DNA of 64,000 bases from Xiphophorus maculatus (lineage: Eukaryota; Chordata; Actinopteri; Cyprinodontiformes; Poeciliidae): assembly GCF_002775205.1 (NCBI RefSeq), contig NC_036450.1, positions 25,012,288 through 25,076,287 of the forward strand, given 5' to 3'. Under the pieces are notes generated by a model that worked only from the letters and a program-made list of their open reading frames with translations, did no database searches and was not told where the DNA came from. The translations under genes were made by a program, and so were the position numbers. Shown one piece after another: positions 51,017 through 62,097 of this stretch (the first letter of the stretch is position 1; each line of letters starts with the position of its first letter).

Positions 51017-53586
51017 TCAGTCCACAGGTCGCTTTTCACTGTGTTTCTTTGTGAACTCCTCGGCGTTCTTCATGAATTTTGCGCGGTCCTTAGTGTACTC
51101 CTCTGCCAGGTCGGCCCTCAGCGGGTGCTCCGGCTGGGGGGCGTTCACCAGAGCGATCAGACACTGAATCACTGGAAGGCAGCGACAACAAAACAAAAAT
51201 GTTAATAGTAATGATGATGATGGTAAATACACCCTGGTTTACTTTGTGAACAGTGATAAATGTCAATTTGAAAGAGACTCACTGAAAACGTGTTTATACA
51301 TCCTTAAATGAATGAAAATGTATCTATATACTGCGTGTTCATGTAAGGTTGAGATGGGACTCAAGTCAGACTACAGATATGAAAAAGACACGACCAAAAC
51401 TCTCAGATGACTTTAACCCGTGAACAGAAAGTTTCTGTTTCTGTCTCGGAGGGAATGGAGAGCGACAGAAAGCAGGTTTCACCCGTTTTGCTTTTGCACA
51501 CAAGTTTGTGGCGCATTTGTAAAAAAACAAAACAAAGACAAAACTTCACACATCTCACTAAAGAGACACTGGAAAAACCTTACATTACAACACAAAGAGT
51601 TCCAGGAGTCAAGAACTGACTAGTACATTATTGCGAAGAAACTCAAAAGAAAAAAAACATTCCCTCTGTGTCCCTTAAGGGCCTCCGTATGAAAGTCCCG
51701 CCTCCTCTTCTCACCTTGGCATGTTTTCGTGGCCGGCTTCCAGTTCTCCACGCTGATGATGGGCAGACACACCTGGCCCTTCTCATCGATGTTGGGATGG
51801 TAGATCTTCGTCTTGAAGGTGATCTTGGGGGGCTTGAAGGGATACTCTGCAGGGAAGATGATCTCAATCCGAAAGGCTCCTTTGTCATACGGAGGACAGT
51901 CCTGGATTGGGGAGAAAAAGAAAAAAGGGTTTGCAGATTTTAACGAGAACTTTCCTAAAACCAAACTTTTTTTTTTCTTCCCACTAATTGAAAAAGGACA
52001 AACATTTGTAACGGTTTTCATCCAGGGGCTTAATAGGAAAAATGTTTTTCACTCATTTTAATTTCTACATCAGTAAAATTGGTTGTTTCTAAAAAAAAAA
52101 AAAAAAAGGTCAACACATGAACTTGTGGCACAGTGTTAAATCATAAACAAATCACATTTTTTGGAAAACCAGGTTCTATTTCACCAGGCAACTAACAAAT
52201 ACTTTAGCTATTGATTAGATTAATCGATTAGTCTGACAATCAGATTTTTCTTCCAAGCCATTTTTGCATCTTAAAAAAATGACTTCTAACATCAACATGT
52301 GAAAAGCTCCACCCTTTCTGCTTGACTTCACATAATTATAATAAAGACCTCATTTGTTAACCATTTTGAAAACATAAAGTTGATCTCCAAATCCAACAGC
52401 TCATGCTTATTGATCTGAACAATGCACAGAAATACAAGAACAAATTCACTGGCAGCCATCAGTATTTAAAAGGTTACAAAGCCATTCTATAAGGCTTTGG
52501 CATTTCAGAAAAAAAACTAATGAAAAACTTGGAAGAGTGGTGGATTTTCCTGGGAGTGACCGATGTACCAGAAATACCAGAACTATATCCTGAGCACTGC
52601 AGGTGCCACTTGCCTCAGTTAAGGTCACAGTTTATGATTCTGCGTCAAGAAAGAGACTGAACATCGATGAAACCACCGCTGACCAGAAAGAACATAAAGG
52701 CCCGACTCAGAGTAAACCAAAAAACATCGCAGTGACTCAGAAAACTCAGAATGCAGGATTAGTGTTGATGCTTCATTATGTGAGCTTTGACACTCAGCAG
52801 GAAGTGGCGGCGGCACATTTTATAGCCGATATGATTTTTATGAAGCAAAACAAACAAAACTGCCGGACCACTTGTCACGCTATGGGAGCCTGCAGTTAGT
52901 TTCACTTTGCCTTCAGGTCCCAACCAAGCTGTGAATGTTTTCTGCTCTGGACGGGGCAAAAGGAATTTAAATAATTATGAATAAAGATGTGACCTCTGTG
53001 TAACTGTACCACTAAACAACTAACAATAACTGAATTAAAGAAAGTTTTCTAATATATTGAGACTTTGAGACCTAAACGTTGGGGGGTGGAGGGAATGTTC
53101 AAACAGCAAATATCATAATCCCACCGGCAAAAATCAGCTATTTAGAGACTATTGTCACAATATATGCCACAAAAATAATAAAAAAAGGAAAACAATAATT
53201 GCCTTTTTATTTCTCTGAACTAAACTCTGAACTACAAAAAAAGTTTCAACTTCTAAGAATGTGTATTTGATATTTCACAGTTTCATCAGCTAACTCATCT
53301 GCTTTCTCATTTCCTTTAAAAGCCATGATGGTGAGTTAGATTAAAAAAAAAGAGTTAAACAAGGACAGCGTAAATGTGAAGGCTTATTAAATAGTCTTTG
53401 TGTTATTTATATGCAATATTTTGTAACTGCTTTGTTTGATGCGGCTGATCTTGACCATCAGATTCTTGATCTGAATGGCTTAAACAACTCTTAAAAAAAT
53501 AAATAATACGCGACACGGAATCAACTGGAATAACTCAGAAGCAACAGGTGCGGCGACTGTTGCACTAATGTGTAACTTGAGCTCAT

Positions 53587-53625
<39 letters not shown>

Positions 53626-56592
53626 TCCTCTGGAGGAAGAGTGAGGAAGACAAGCTGAGTGTCTCCGTGTTACAGTCATGTGACGTGTTACAAGCTGCCG
53701 GGAATTACAGGAAGAACCAGACTGGGAACGCAAATGGTTTCTCTGTCTAATGCAAATATACTGGCTGTATTATTATCATCGTTGAAGGAACCCGGAGAGC
53801 AGAGAACAGCAGCATGGAGGGGGGGCCGCAGAGCGACAAGGTGGAGGAACCAGGCAGAGTGGACGAGTTAGAGAGAGAGTACACACAGGACTGGATTTGT
53901 TAAGGAAAAAAGGAAGAGCTAATTAATAACGATGATCTTCAGGACATAAGCCAATGGTAAAAATGATTAATCGCAACTAATCGATTACTGAAATAATCAC
54001 CTGGATTAATCGTTAAGTAGAATATATAGACTCAAAGAAAAGGCCACTTGCTGAAAGAACATATTCAGAGTAAGAAAAAAATGTAGAAAAAATAAATACG
54101 GTTTGCACTTATGATAAAAACAGCTAACTTTGTAAATATCTTCTACTGAGAAACTTTTCAAGTGGCAACGTTTCAGCTTCACATGGTTCCAATTCTGTAA
54201 AAAATCTCCTATTAAGCATCTTTAGTATCAATTTATTTATTTACTAATAACTGATTTGCACAAATCCTTTCTACATCTTGTTTGCTTTCTCTTTTCATCA
54301 ATTCATCAAATTTGTATTTTTAGTAGATCTGTTTATTTATCCAATATTTAATCAGCAGCTGCTGTGTTGATGCTGAGTCAAGTGGAAAAGGTTTTTCACT
54401 TTGCACATGTTGATGTTAAACTGTTTTAGCTGCAGATTCATCCTGTCACAAATCATCAGGTGTTCCTAAACGAATGACGTTATTACACTTTAGAAAATCG
54501 TTTATTTTCTTATGTTAAAATGTATATATATATATTATTTGCATCCTTTAATGCATTTATAATATTGCATTATTATATATTATAAATACATAGTATAAAA
54601 TAATAACACCTAAGTGAGAAATCTGCAAAAAGTGCCAATTTGTTTTTGTCCGATCGTTACAAAAATAAGATAATTAATAACCAAAATAATTGTTAGTAGA
54701 CCTATATGTCACTACTTGTTGTTGTGGGGGGGGTGTGAGTGTGTGTGTGCGAGTGTGTGTGTGCGTGTACAGTCAGCACTCACAGGCACAATGAGTCCCT
54801 GCCAGCACAAAATATTCGCATCATCCACCGAAATGTTCCGGAAATGCTTCATTCCAGATTTGCGGATGTCATCCAGCTCCTGCAGCAAAACACACACATC
54901 TCACACAGAGCAGAGGTTTGGCACAGATGTTTATACAAAATACATAGGATCCAAAAAGGGGGAATCATGTGTAATTATTACCTTGGACTGTTTAATACTG
55001 ATCAGACAATAAACATTGTAAATCTCTTCATAATTATTTGTCGCCAAATATGAAGGGACATATTGAGAAAGATGCTCCACTTCTGCTAATAACTGATTTG
55101 GATATTAGTTTGGGGATTTTATATTACGTTCAAAAATAATTCTAATCAACTTCCAGCTGGTAAATGTCATTTATTGGGAGTAAAGAAAACTATTTGAAAA
55201 ATCAGCCACTTACATAGCTACTTATTGAGCCTGTCCCACTTTGCTCTTTTTTTTTTCCTGTCAGAACAAGAGAACCGGATTGTTTGGGGAGTTTACGGAG
55301 TAGAGATGACGAGGAGGATGTTTGGACGTCGGGGGGAATTCCTGAAAGCCAGACCGATGCTCTCTGTACTCTAAACCAAAACCAAATGAGTCCCAAAGAA
55401 ACTGAAAGTATGAGACGCAGGCCTCCCGTCAGACAGGTTCATGAAAACAGATACCCAGGTTTATTCTAAATGAACAAATCAACAATCAAAGACTAAAAAA
55501 CCCTTATGGGAACAATTTAAATACACATCAGTGTATGCTGTTTGAAAAAAAATAGATAAAAAATTCAGGATCATTTAATTGATCTGGTGGGTCACTAACT
55601 TTACAGTTTACTATCCACAAATAATTTTAAATTTTTTTTTTTTGCAGTTCAGTGTGGCATTTTTCAATGTGTTTAATGAAATATTATTGGTTTTGAATCA
55701 CTTTTGATCAATAGGTTTTGCTCTTTGATCACCTCCTGCCTGGTGACTCAGTTTCACTTTTGAATTGAGCGTGGCAATGTGTGAACAAAGCATTTTCAGC
55801 TTCTCTCTTACGTACAGTTTTAACAACAATCTTACATTTTGTAAAAAAATAAATAAATAAAAAAGCAGTAAAAGCATATCAAATCAATGCTCCATCACCC
55901 AATTCCTTACAATCCACTAGATTTCTCTACATTTAGATTTCCAATTTTTCATGCAGTAATGCTAATAGACGGTTTTTATTCATCTATCACGTTAGTTTAA
56001 TATATGATCGAAATTTTTCTTAAACGTATAATCAAATCACCAATTACTTATTGTTTTTCTACTGATGGATGGATTACAAAGCTAACGATGTGGCTTTTTT
56101 TTCCCCCCCTCAACGCGGTCCAACTAGAAAGATCCTTTCCTGTGTATGGATTATTGCCAGATCATAGCTGCTATTGATTATCAGTCGCTTGGAGGTTCTG
56201 ATGAGATCTGACGTCACGCCCCAGCCCCACGGTCTCCATGTTTTCTCCCCGGCTGTGAGCGTCGTTACACGGTGACAGCGGCTCCAACAGCCCGCTAGCT
56301 TGACTCAGCTGACGCTAAGCGCACCGACATGTTCTCCGACAGCTGCCCGAGAGTGCTGAATCACACCCGTCAGCCTTTTTCGCTCTTCTCTCCGTTCAAT
56401 CCCTGTCCGTCGGACGTCATTCTCCTTTCATTTTGTCGGCGACAAACACTCGGCCGCTTTCTTATCTCCCCCGACTCTTTAGCTCCCCGCACGAAGCCAC
56501 AACGAGTGTGTTAAACTGTCTAGAAGTAAAATAAAACAGATTGGTTAGGCCTTTCTTTGCTTTACCTTGCCTAGTCTCCTGGTTGAAGTCAT
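51017..56592 (-). CDS. ube2l3: Ubiquitin-conjugating enzyme E2 L3 (UbcH7-like)
   Basis: E2 enzyme that hands ubiquitin from E1 to HECT and RBR ligases. Minus-strand coding exons: 56592-56566, 54879-54784, 51901-51715, 51171-51017. They sum to 465 nt, 154 aa, the same length as human UBE2L3. Family blocks in order: [71 protein letters not shown], then HPN and the catalytic Cys in [34 protein letters not shown], and [17 protein letters not shown]. Pro after the active Cys and the His of PEHPL, which restrict this E2 to Cys-active ligases, are kept. All introns are GT-AG. Paralogue (3a or 3b) not resolved. Some substitutions are unusual (see findings). Confidence 0.92.
51172..51714 (-). other. 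ube2l3: ube2l3 intron 3
   Basis: 543 bp, no repeat or exon recognised. Confidence 0.45.
51902..54783 (-). other. ube2l3: ube2l3 intron 2 (2.9 kb)
   Basis: Contains (AGC)12 at 53,588-53,623 and hAT-like AT-rich blocks at 52,190-52,260 and 53,960-54,710. It also has GT-rich sequence at 54,734-54,770. No coding exon. Confidence 0.5.
53588..53623. repeat. (AGC)12 trinucleotide repeat
   Basis: Twelve perfect AGC units in an intron; read on the gene's strand it is (GCT)12, i.e. a CTG-type repeat in pre-mRNA. Confidence 0.95.
54880..56565 (-). other. ube2l3: ube2l3 intron 1 (1.7 kb)
   Basis: A CpG-containing part at 56,180-56,510 lies directly downstream of exon 1 and is probably the rest of the promoter CpG cluster. 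Nothing else recognised. Confidence 0.45.
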
Positions 56593-56770
56593 TGTGTTGC
56601 CGAGTTCGTCTTCTTCCTGTTTCTTTCCGTGACTCCGTCCTCGACTTCTTTTGACTTTAGTTTGAAGCGGCAGAGAAGGCGGAGTCTCAGTGTTGCACCG
56701 CCCCCTACCGGCGCGGAGGACCCAGAAAGGACGCTGGACGCAAAACATGGAAAGAACGAAACATGAAAAT
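56593..56770 (-). promoter_or_regulatory. ube2l3: ube2l3 promoter region
   Basis: Moderately CpG-rich sequence (CCGCCCCCTACCGGCGCGGA near 56,699-56,718) lies just upstream of the minus-strand ATG. No TATA box. The GATA microsatellite begins about 250 bp upstream of the ATG. Confidence 0.45.
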
Positions 56771-56841
56771 AGTGCTGTGGAAATAGAAACTTAATAAAAC
56801 AGAAAATAAATCAAAAATATATAAATAATAAGTATTGACTC

Positions 56842-57055
<214 letters not shown>

Positions 57056-57827
57056 TACTAAAATTTCTGACGAAGAGAAAAAAAATGTTGACAGTTCATT
57101 TGAATAGGATTTGCCTTTATTAACAATGTATTCAATGGAGCAGCAGTAATTATGTCGCTCAAGAATGTTAAATATCAACTTCCCCTTTGCTCTCAGTCTG
57201 GTCTCTTTGAGTAATAAGAGACTTAGAGATCTTTCAAAAGTACGACATGCATCTTTAAATGGATTTTTCTCAACAGTTGTTCCATTTTCTACAATACTTT
57301 CAGTTGCCCATGACGTGGGATTTGAATCAGGTACTGATCTCTTTTGAATTGGACTGACACTGTCTAGAATAGAAAGTTTGTATTCTTTAAAAAAAGACAG
57401 AAAACTTCAACTTCTCTTTAATTAAATGCGAAAACATCAAAGCCTAATTAAGTACATTTATTTTCTGATTTGTCTTACATTGAAACATTGACTGTGTCAA
57501 AATTTGAAGTTGTAGCTTTCTATTGGTCCCCGTCTTTTTGTGTTTGTGATTTGTTGCTCACAAATTACGCAAGCTGCACAAATCACAAAAAAATAATGCC
57601 TACAGATACAAATGTCGTCGTTGTTCCCCAACAACTCATGACCCTGAATAACAAAAAAAACAAAACAAAAAAAACAACAACAACAAAAAAACAAACAAAC
57701 AAACAAAAACACCTTCAGGTGCAAAAAGGTTCAAATATTGAGTTTCAAACTTTTATCTATATTGGACCAAGTGCATCATTCTTATCGCTTATCTGAAGTT
57801 AAACGAACAAGATCGCCACCCGATGGT
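57056..57827. other. Gene-free flank before the transposon
   Basis: AT-rich with an ACAA/AAAC-rich stretch at 57,650-57,710. Ends in the 6-bp target-site copy GATGGT (57,822-57,827). Confidence 0.5.
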
Positions 57828-58093
57828 TACGGAAGAGGATTAGGGCCACTGAAAAAAAAAAAATTATGGCCCAGAAAAAAAAAAAAAATCTCTGAATTTT
57901 CATGTAAAAAAAAAAAAAAAAAAAAAAATTCAGTGTCCCGAAAAAAAAAAAAAAAATTCAGTCCCGAAAAAAAAAAAAAAAAAATTCAGTGTCCAAAAAA
58001 AAAAATAAAAAAATTTCAGTGTCCTGGAAAAAAAAAAAAAAAAAATTCTGTGTCCCAGAAAAAAAAAATAAAAAAAAAAATTCAGAAACCACA
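57828..58093. repeat. Left terminal inverted repeat with A-tract array
   Basis: About 266 bp. After the unique end it holds five or six tandem units of the form A(15-24)TTCAGTGTCC(C)G with small variations. The right repeat has fewer units, so the arms differ in length. Confidence 0.75.
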
Positions 58094-58361
58094 TTTGACT
58101 TTTTGCTAATAAAATGTTACTTTACCCAATACTTTCCTGGTATGGTTTTCAATATGTTGATTAAGCTCATTTTCCATTTGAGCAGGTCTAAAAGCTATAG
58201 TCTAAATGCATTAAAAGACAGTTATCCCTGATAATTACTAAAAATATATAAACTGTTGCATTTGAAGGAAGTCACAAAAACGCTCTAAAAATGTTCTCGT
58301 GTTTTTTGGAATTTAGAAAATACAATTTTGCTAATTGTAACTAACTTAGAACAAGAAACGT

Positions 58362-58525
58362 TGGGGTGGTGCGGTGGAAAAGCACAACCCATGTATGGAG
58401 GCCTCAGTCCTGAATGTGGACATCACAGGTTCAAGCCCCGGACTGATGACCTGTGCTGTGTAGCTTCATTACTGGCTTTCCTGTCTGATCACTCTCAAAG
58501 GAAGAGCAAAAAAACCTTAAAAAGT
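58362..58525 (+). mobile_element. tRNA-derived SINE inside the transposon
   Basis: The head reads GGGGTGGTGCGGTGG (A-box-like). A B-box GGTTCAAGCC lies at 58,429-58,438, as in polymerase III promoters. The body (GCATGT-like GGAGGCCTCAGTCC, then ATGACCTGTGCTGTGTAGCT) resembles a common fish SINE. It ends in an A-rich tail (AGCAAAAAAACCTTAAAAAG). It lies downstream of the transposase core exon. Confidence 0.55.
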
Positions 58526-59388
58526 AGGAAAAGTTTTGTCTTATAATGTCAGACAGTGAGAAAAAAATTACACATGACTTTTTAATTATTATTTATTTTT
58601 TTATTATATATATTTTTTTACATTAATCAACTGCTCATAAATATCTGGTATCAACTCTACTATGTAAACTCTTGGTAAACAAAACAATGAAGTTCATTTG
58701 TATTTCACAAAGAACTGGTTTTCATGTGTTCAATTTATGACATAATTTTTGCTGTACTGCCATTTTGTTCACATCTCAACCATACATTGTCAATATCTTT
58801 AGTTTAACATAACAGCATTGTGTTTGAAAAAAAATTATATTTTTCATTAATCATAATGCATACCCATTTAAAAGGATTGATATTTGGTACATAACTGATT
58901 ATCATAGAACAATAATTAACTTTGCATCAGCGTTGTTTCTTCAAATGACAGTGTGAAAGCAAAACAAACTATGGATTGGGAAATGAAAACATGTCAACAA
59001 AACTGTATGTTTTACTTTTATCAGCACAGTAACAGCTTGAAGACTAATGTCAGGTCAAATCAGAACTCTACAATAAAATTATGACAGCAATAAACTTTCA
59101 TGTTCTAGCAGAATGATGTCGAAAATGTTATGTTTGCTTGCACACAATATGTCTTTAATTAAATGCAGTGCAGGAAGTCCTGTTTAGAGGGCACCTATCA
59201 GACATTGCAAAAACTATCAAATGGCATGATCGAGATAAACAGCAACACTTTTTAAATTATCTTTATGCGCACTGAAGGTGGCTAAATACTTTGAAGAAGA
59301 GCTTTTATTATTTCTAGTAAACATACCAGCAGATTTGCTTTTAATACTTTTTACAGATTTGCTTTTAATACTTTTTAAAACAAAAACA
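58526..59388. other. Non-coding part of the transposon
   Basis: AT-rich. The C-terminal exon of the transposase expected here was not found and may have been lost. Confidence 0.4.
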
Positions 59389-59415
59389 TTACAGTGAACC
59401 AGTGAACACTTCTAC

Positions 59416-60129
59416 CTGAATAAGATTAAGAAAGCAGAATTGGATGAGGCTTTTATCCAAAAAGTCTCCTGTAAAGTGACCATCATCCAGAAAGGTTTGA
59501 AATAAGTTCATCCAAAACTGTGCACTCTGTTTGCCGAGGGTCGACCACCAGCCTTCTATGCGCTGGTTGGATGTACTTCTTCCGTAAAGGAAACTTTTGT
59601 CCCCTGCAAAACTGTCTGTGTGGTTTTGCCGCAGAAATATCTGCATTTGTTCAATACAAATGTTTTCTGTGCCTCTGTCGGCACGTATCCTCTCTGGACA
59701 TCCGTTGACGCATGAAACTGTTTTCAAATAGTAACTTGCAATCAATTTGGGGTCATTGTTTGTGGTATAAGCCTCCATCCATAAAACATGTCGGCTAAAA
59801 CCATCTATACAGCCACTGATAGCAATGCCATAAGGTTTTAGTTTATCGTAGCCAGAGTGCATTTGGTCCTCTGCAATTGTACTGACGTCTTCTCAACCGT
59901 CGTGCTCGTCTCAGTTCCACACCTTCTGGGTCAAACAATTTGATCAAATGTCTCACAGTGTCTTGTGACACCACAATTCATGTTGAACCGCACGAAGATG
60001 TAGCCACCGATAACCTTGCATTTGTCCATTAGTCATTATTTGTTGTTGGATAAAAGCCAGCACTTCTTCAAGGTCGGACTGATTCTTTCTTCTAAACAGC
60101 CCAAGTCTTCTGCAAATTCTTCTGTCAAT
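59416..60129 (-). pseudogene. Integrase-like transposase, core exon (broken)
   Basis: The minus-strand exon opens after TTATGTGCAG at 60,129 and ends CTTATTCAG|GTAGAA at 59,416. It encodes IDRRICRRLGLFRR, GYRWLHLRAVQH, then DTVRHLIKLFDPEG and RRARRLRRRQY, followed by the rve-fold core (YDKLKPYGIAISGCIDGFSR, RIRADRGTEN, SFLYGRSTSNQRIEGWW). The Asp of RADRGTEN and the Glu of QRIEGWW are present. Two breaks are visible. One base is missing after AVQH (about 59,985). About 11 bases are missing before YDKLKPYG (about 59,853), which removes the residues that should carry the first catalytic Asp. The protein cannot be active as it stands. Confidence 0.75.
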
Positions 60130-61063
60130 CTGCACATAAACAGATGAGAAAGGACAATTATTTACTCTGCACATCAACGTTAAAGTTACCTTTTAGATTG
60201 TATCCTTAGGTCCCTGCTTAAAACGATTTACTGTTTTGGGGAGAATTACAATAACAGCAGCAGTAAATGTTCAATCCTCTATTTTACCAAAAAAGGAAGG
60301 ACTGGATTTTTTAGCATGTAAGTATAAAAACACAGATTCATAAATATACAGTCCGTTTAAGGTAAAAGGTATCATGCATCAAAACACACAAGGAAATATT
60401 GTTACAGTTCCATTTTTATTACAAAAATTAAACATCACATTAACTTTGATTTAGTTAAACAAAGCCTACCATTTCCACACCTGTGCGATAAATGTGCTGA
60501 TAGTTTAGTTCAGGGATTGAGATGTAATTTCAGTCCTGAACTGACACATCACAGTGCAGGAAAATGATTTTGTGATTCTCATAATGTAACTTTTTCCAAC
60601 GCAGTAACACAAACATATGATATACATAAGATAAAATAGCACAGATATGCACATTAGTTGGTGTTGGTGAAGAGATCCTACGATCAGATCTACAGCCAGC
60701 CGCAGATCGGTGCAAGTCATACATTTTCCTTTTAAATATTTGCATATATATACTATAGTTTCTGTCCTCCACTGAACTAAAAGTTACACAATTTAACACA
60801 GCGGGCATCTTATTTAGAAGGTGGCTGACATTCAGCTAACCTTAGTTTCATTGTAAAACATTCAAACAGAACAATAAAATAAAGGCACCAAACATATACG
60901 GGACAATTCCAGCAATCACCAGCTGTTACATCCTTTATTCATCTGTGTGATTTAACATTGTAAATCAGCTTATTGCTATAACCGCGTGAGCTAACAAACA
61001 TGCTAACTACTAGCCATAACCGTTGGGCTATAGACACCAAACTATCTCATTTGATTTACTCAC
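60130..61063 (-). other. Transposon interior between transposase exons
   Basis: Probably intron plus decayed coding sequence. An acceptor-like TAACTTTTAG at about 60,780 precedes an open stretch on the minus strand, but its peptide is not recognisable. Confidence 0.35.
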
Positions 61064-61135
61064 CTTTTGTTCTTCCATTAGTGCAATAGAAGCTTCAGGG
61101 ACTCTGGCACGTAAAAAGTGACTTAAATCAGACAT
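61064..61135 (-). pseudogene. Transposase N-terminal exon
   Basis: On the minus strand ATG opens MSDLSHFLRARVPEASIALM followed by EEQK, and a clean donor AAAG|GTGAGT follows. It sits just inside the right inverted repeat and resembles the start of N-terminal helical domains in fish transposon proteins. The exons that should link it to the core were not identified; the minus-strand open frame at 60,530-60,808 is a weak candidate. Confidence 0.45.
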
Positions 61136-61210
61136 CTTTCTCCAAAACGTCAGCTGTCCGCCACAACTCGCGTCTGTCTGTGGTTCTGAAGCGCTTGCTG
61201 CCGGCAGAAT

Positions 61211-61382
61211 TGTGGTTTCTGAATTTTTTTTTTTTTTTTTTCGGGACACTGAAATTTTTTTTTTTTTTTTTTTTTCGGGACACTGAAATTTTTGTTTGTT
61301 TGTTTTACATCAGAATTCAGAGATTTATTTTTTTCTGGGCCATAATTTATTTTTTTTTCAGTGGCCCTAATCCTCTTCCGTA
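61211..61382. repeat. Right terminal inverted repeat with T-tract array
   Basis: About 172 bp, complement of the left repeat, with two CGGGACACTGAA units separated by T-tracts, then CTGGGCCATAAT and CAGTGGCCCTAATCCTCTTC at the end. Confidence 0.75.
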
Positions 61383-61466
61383 GATGGTCCTAAACTGTTA
61401 TTTCATTAGAAAATAAAAATCACGGACATCAAAAGGTTTAACATTTGATGTTCCCTAAATCCAGAG

Positions 61467-61471
<5 letters not shown>

Positions 61472-61545
<74 letters not shown>
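61472..61545. repeat. (TA)37 microsatellite
   Basis: About 74 bp of uninterrupted TA, just outside the transposon. Confidence 0.95.
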
Positions 61546-61549
<4 letters not shown>

Positions 61550-61799
61550 TGCCAGCTTATCTATGTCGTGATGCTCTTATTAATATATGAGGAAAAGAAT
61601 TAATGGGTCATGGCTGAATTACTAAGATTCAGCCCGAGGGATATTTTTTTGCTTTATATCACCATGGAAACTCATTCTGGAATCCCAACCTGCTTTTGGA
61701 GCAGCTGCTTTTCTGTTTCTCAATTTGGAGGAGGGGGGGGGATTTTCTCCACGTTTTTTCTTTTACTTTTGACATATTATCAACGTCATTAAACCGGTC

Positions 61800-62097
61800 A
61801 AACGCAGTCTGTATCAACCCCGAGTGTTTATTCGCAGTTCGTTCTCAGGTGAACTTCTCCAGCTGACCGCGCTGCTCTCTCCCTGAAGCCCAGTGGATCT
61901 CGTGACCTCAGAGCCGACACTCTGTTCAAGATGGCGGTCTTGAGTGAAGAATTTACACCTCTCCTCTGAAACTAATCCAACAGTTAGCTGTCTTGGCAAG
62001 TTCAGTTCCGTGTTTAGAAAATGGCACGTCGACAGCGTCCTTGCTCGCTCCCGTTTTAAACCGGAACTGCTGAGGTCATGGAGTAAACCCGTCCAGG
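61800..62097 (+). promoter_or_regulatory. Candidate promoter and non-coding first exon of a rightward gene
   Basis: GC and CpG content rise here. AAGATGGCGG at about 61,928 matches a YY1-type downstream promoter motif. CGTCCAG|GTAAGA at 62,097 is a strong donor. The ATG in AAGATGGCGG opens only 12 codons. The gene body would lie mostly beyond the window, and its identity is unknown. Confidence 0.35.

Larger units (their letters stand above)
57828..61382 (-). mobile_element. IS3EU-like DNA transposon, 3555 bp, with 6-bp TSD
   Basis: The two ends match as inverted repeats. The left starts TACGGAAGAGGATTAGGGCC at 57,828, and the right is its complement ending at 61,382. GATGGT flanks both sides exactly (57,822-57,827 and 61,383-61,388). 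The inverted repeats continue through ATTATGGCCCAGA, ATCTCTGAATT and A-tract units to TTCAGAAACCACA (58,081-58,093, paired with 61,211-61,223). Inside, the minus strand carries a broken integrase-like transposase. A 6-bp duplication, TA(C/T)GG ends and an rve-type transposase fit the IS3EU group as I recall it; Ginger-type elements are an alternative. A SINE is inserted at about 58,362-58,525. The copy looks fairly recent but inactive. Confidence 0.75.

Noticed and set aside
57840-58090. Regularly spaced repeat units as a possible CRISPR array
   Set aside because: The units are A-runs plus a 12-base word with no unique spacers, and the same array occurs inverted at the other end of a transposon in a vertebrate genome.
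57738-58109. 123-codon Lys-rich ORF
   Set aside because: It is the translation of A-tracts in the transposon's left inverted repeat.
60530-60808. 92-codon minus-strand ORF inside the transposon as a transposase exon
   Set aside because: An acceptor-like site precedes it, but its frame does not join the N-terminal exon without a stop and the peptide is unrecognisable; left as a weak candidate only.
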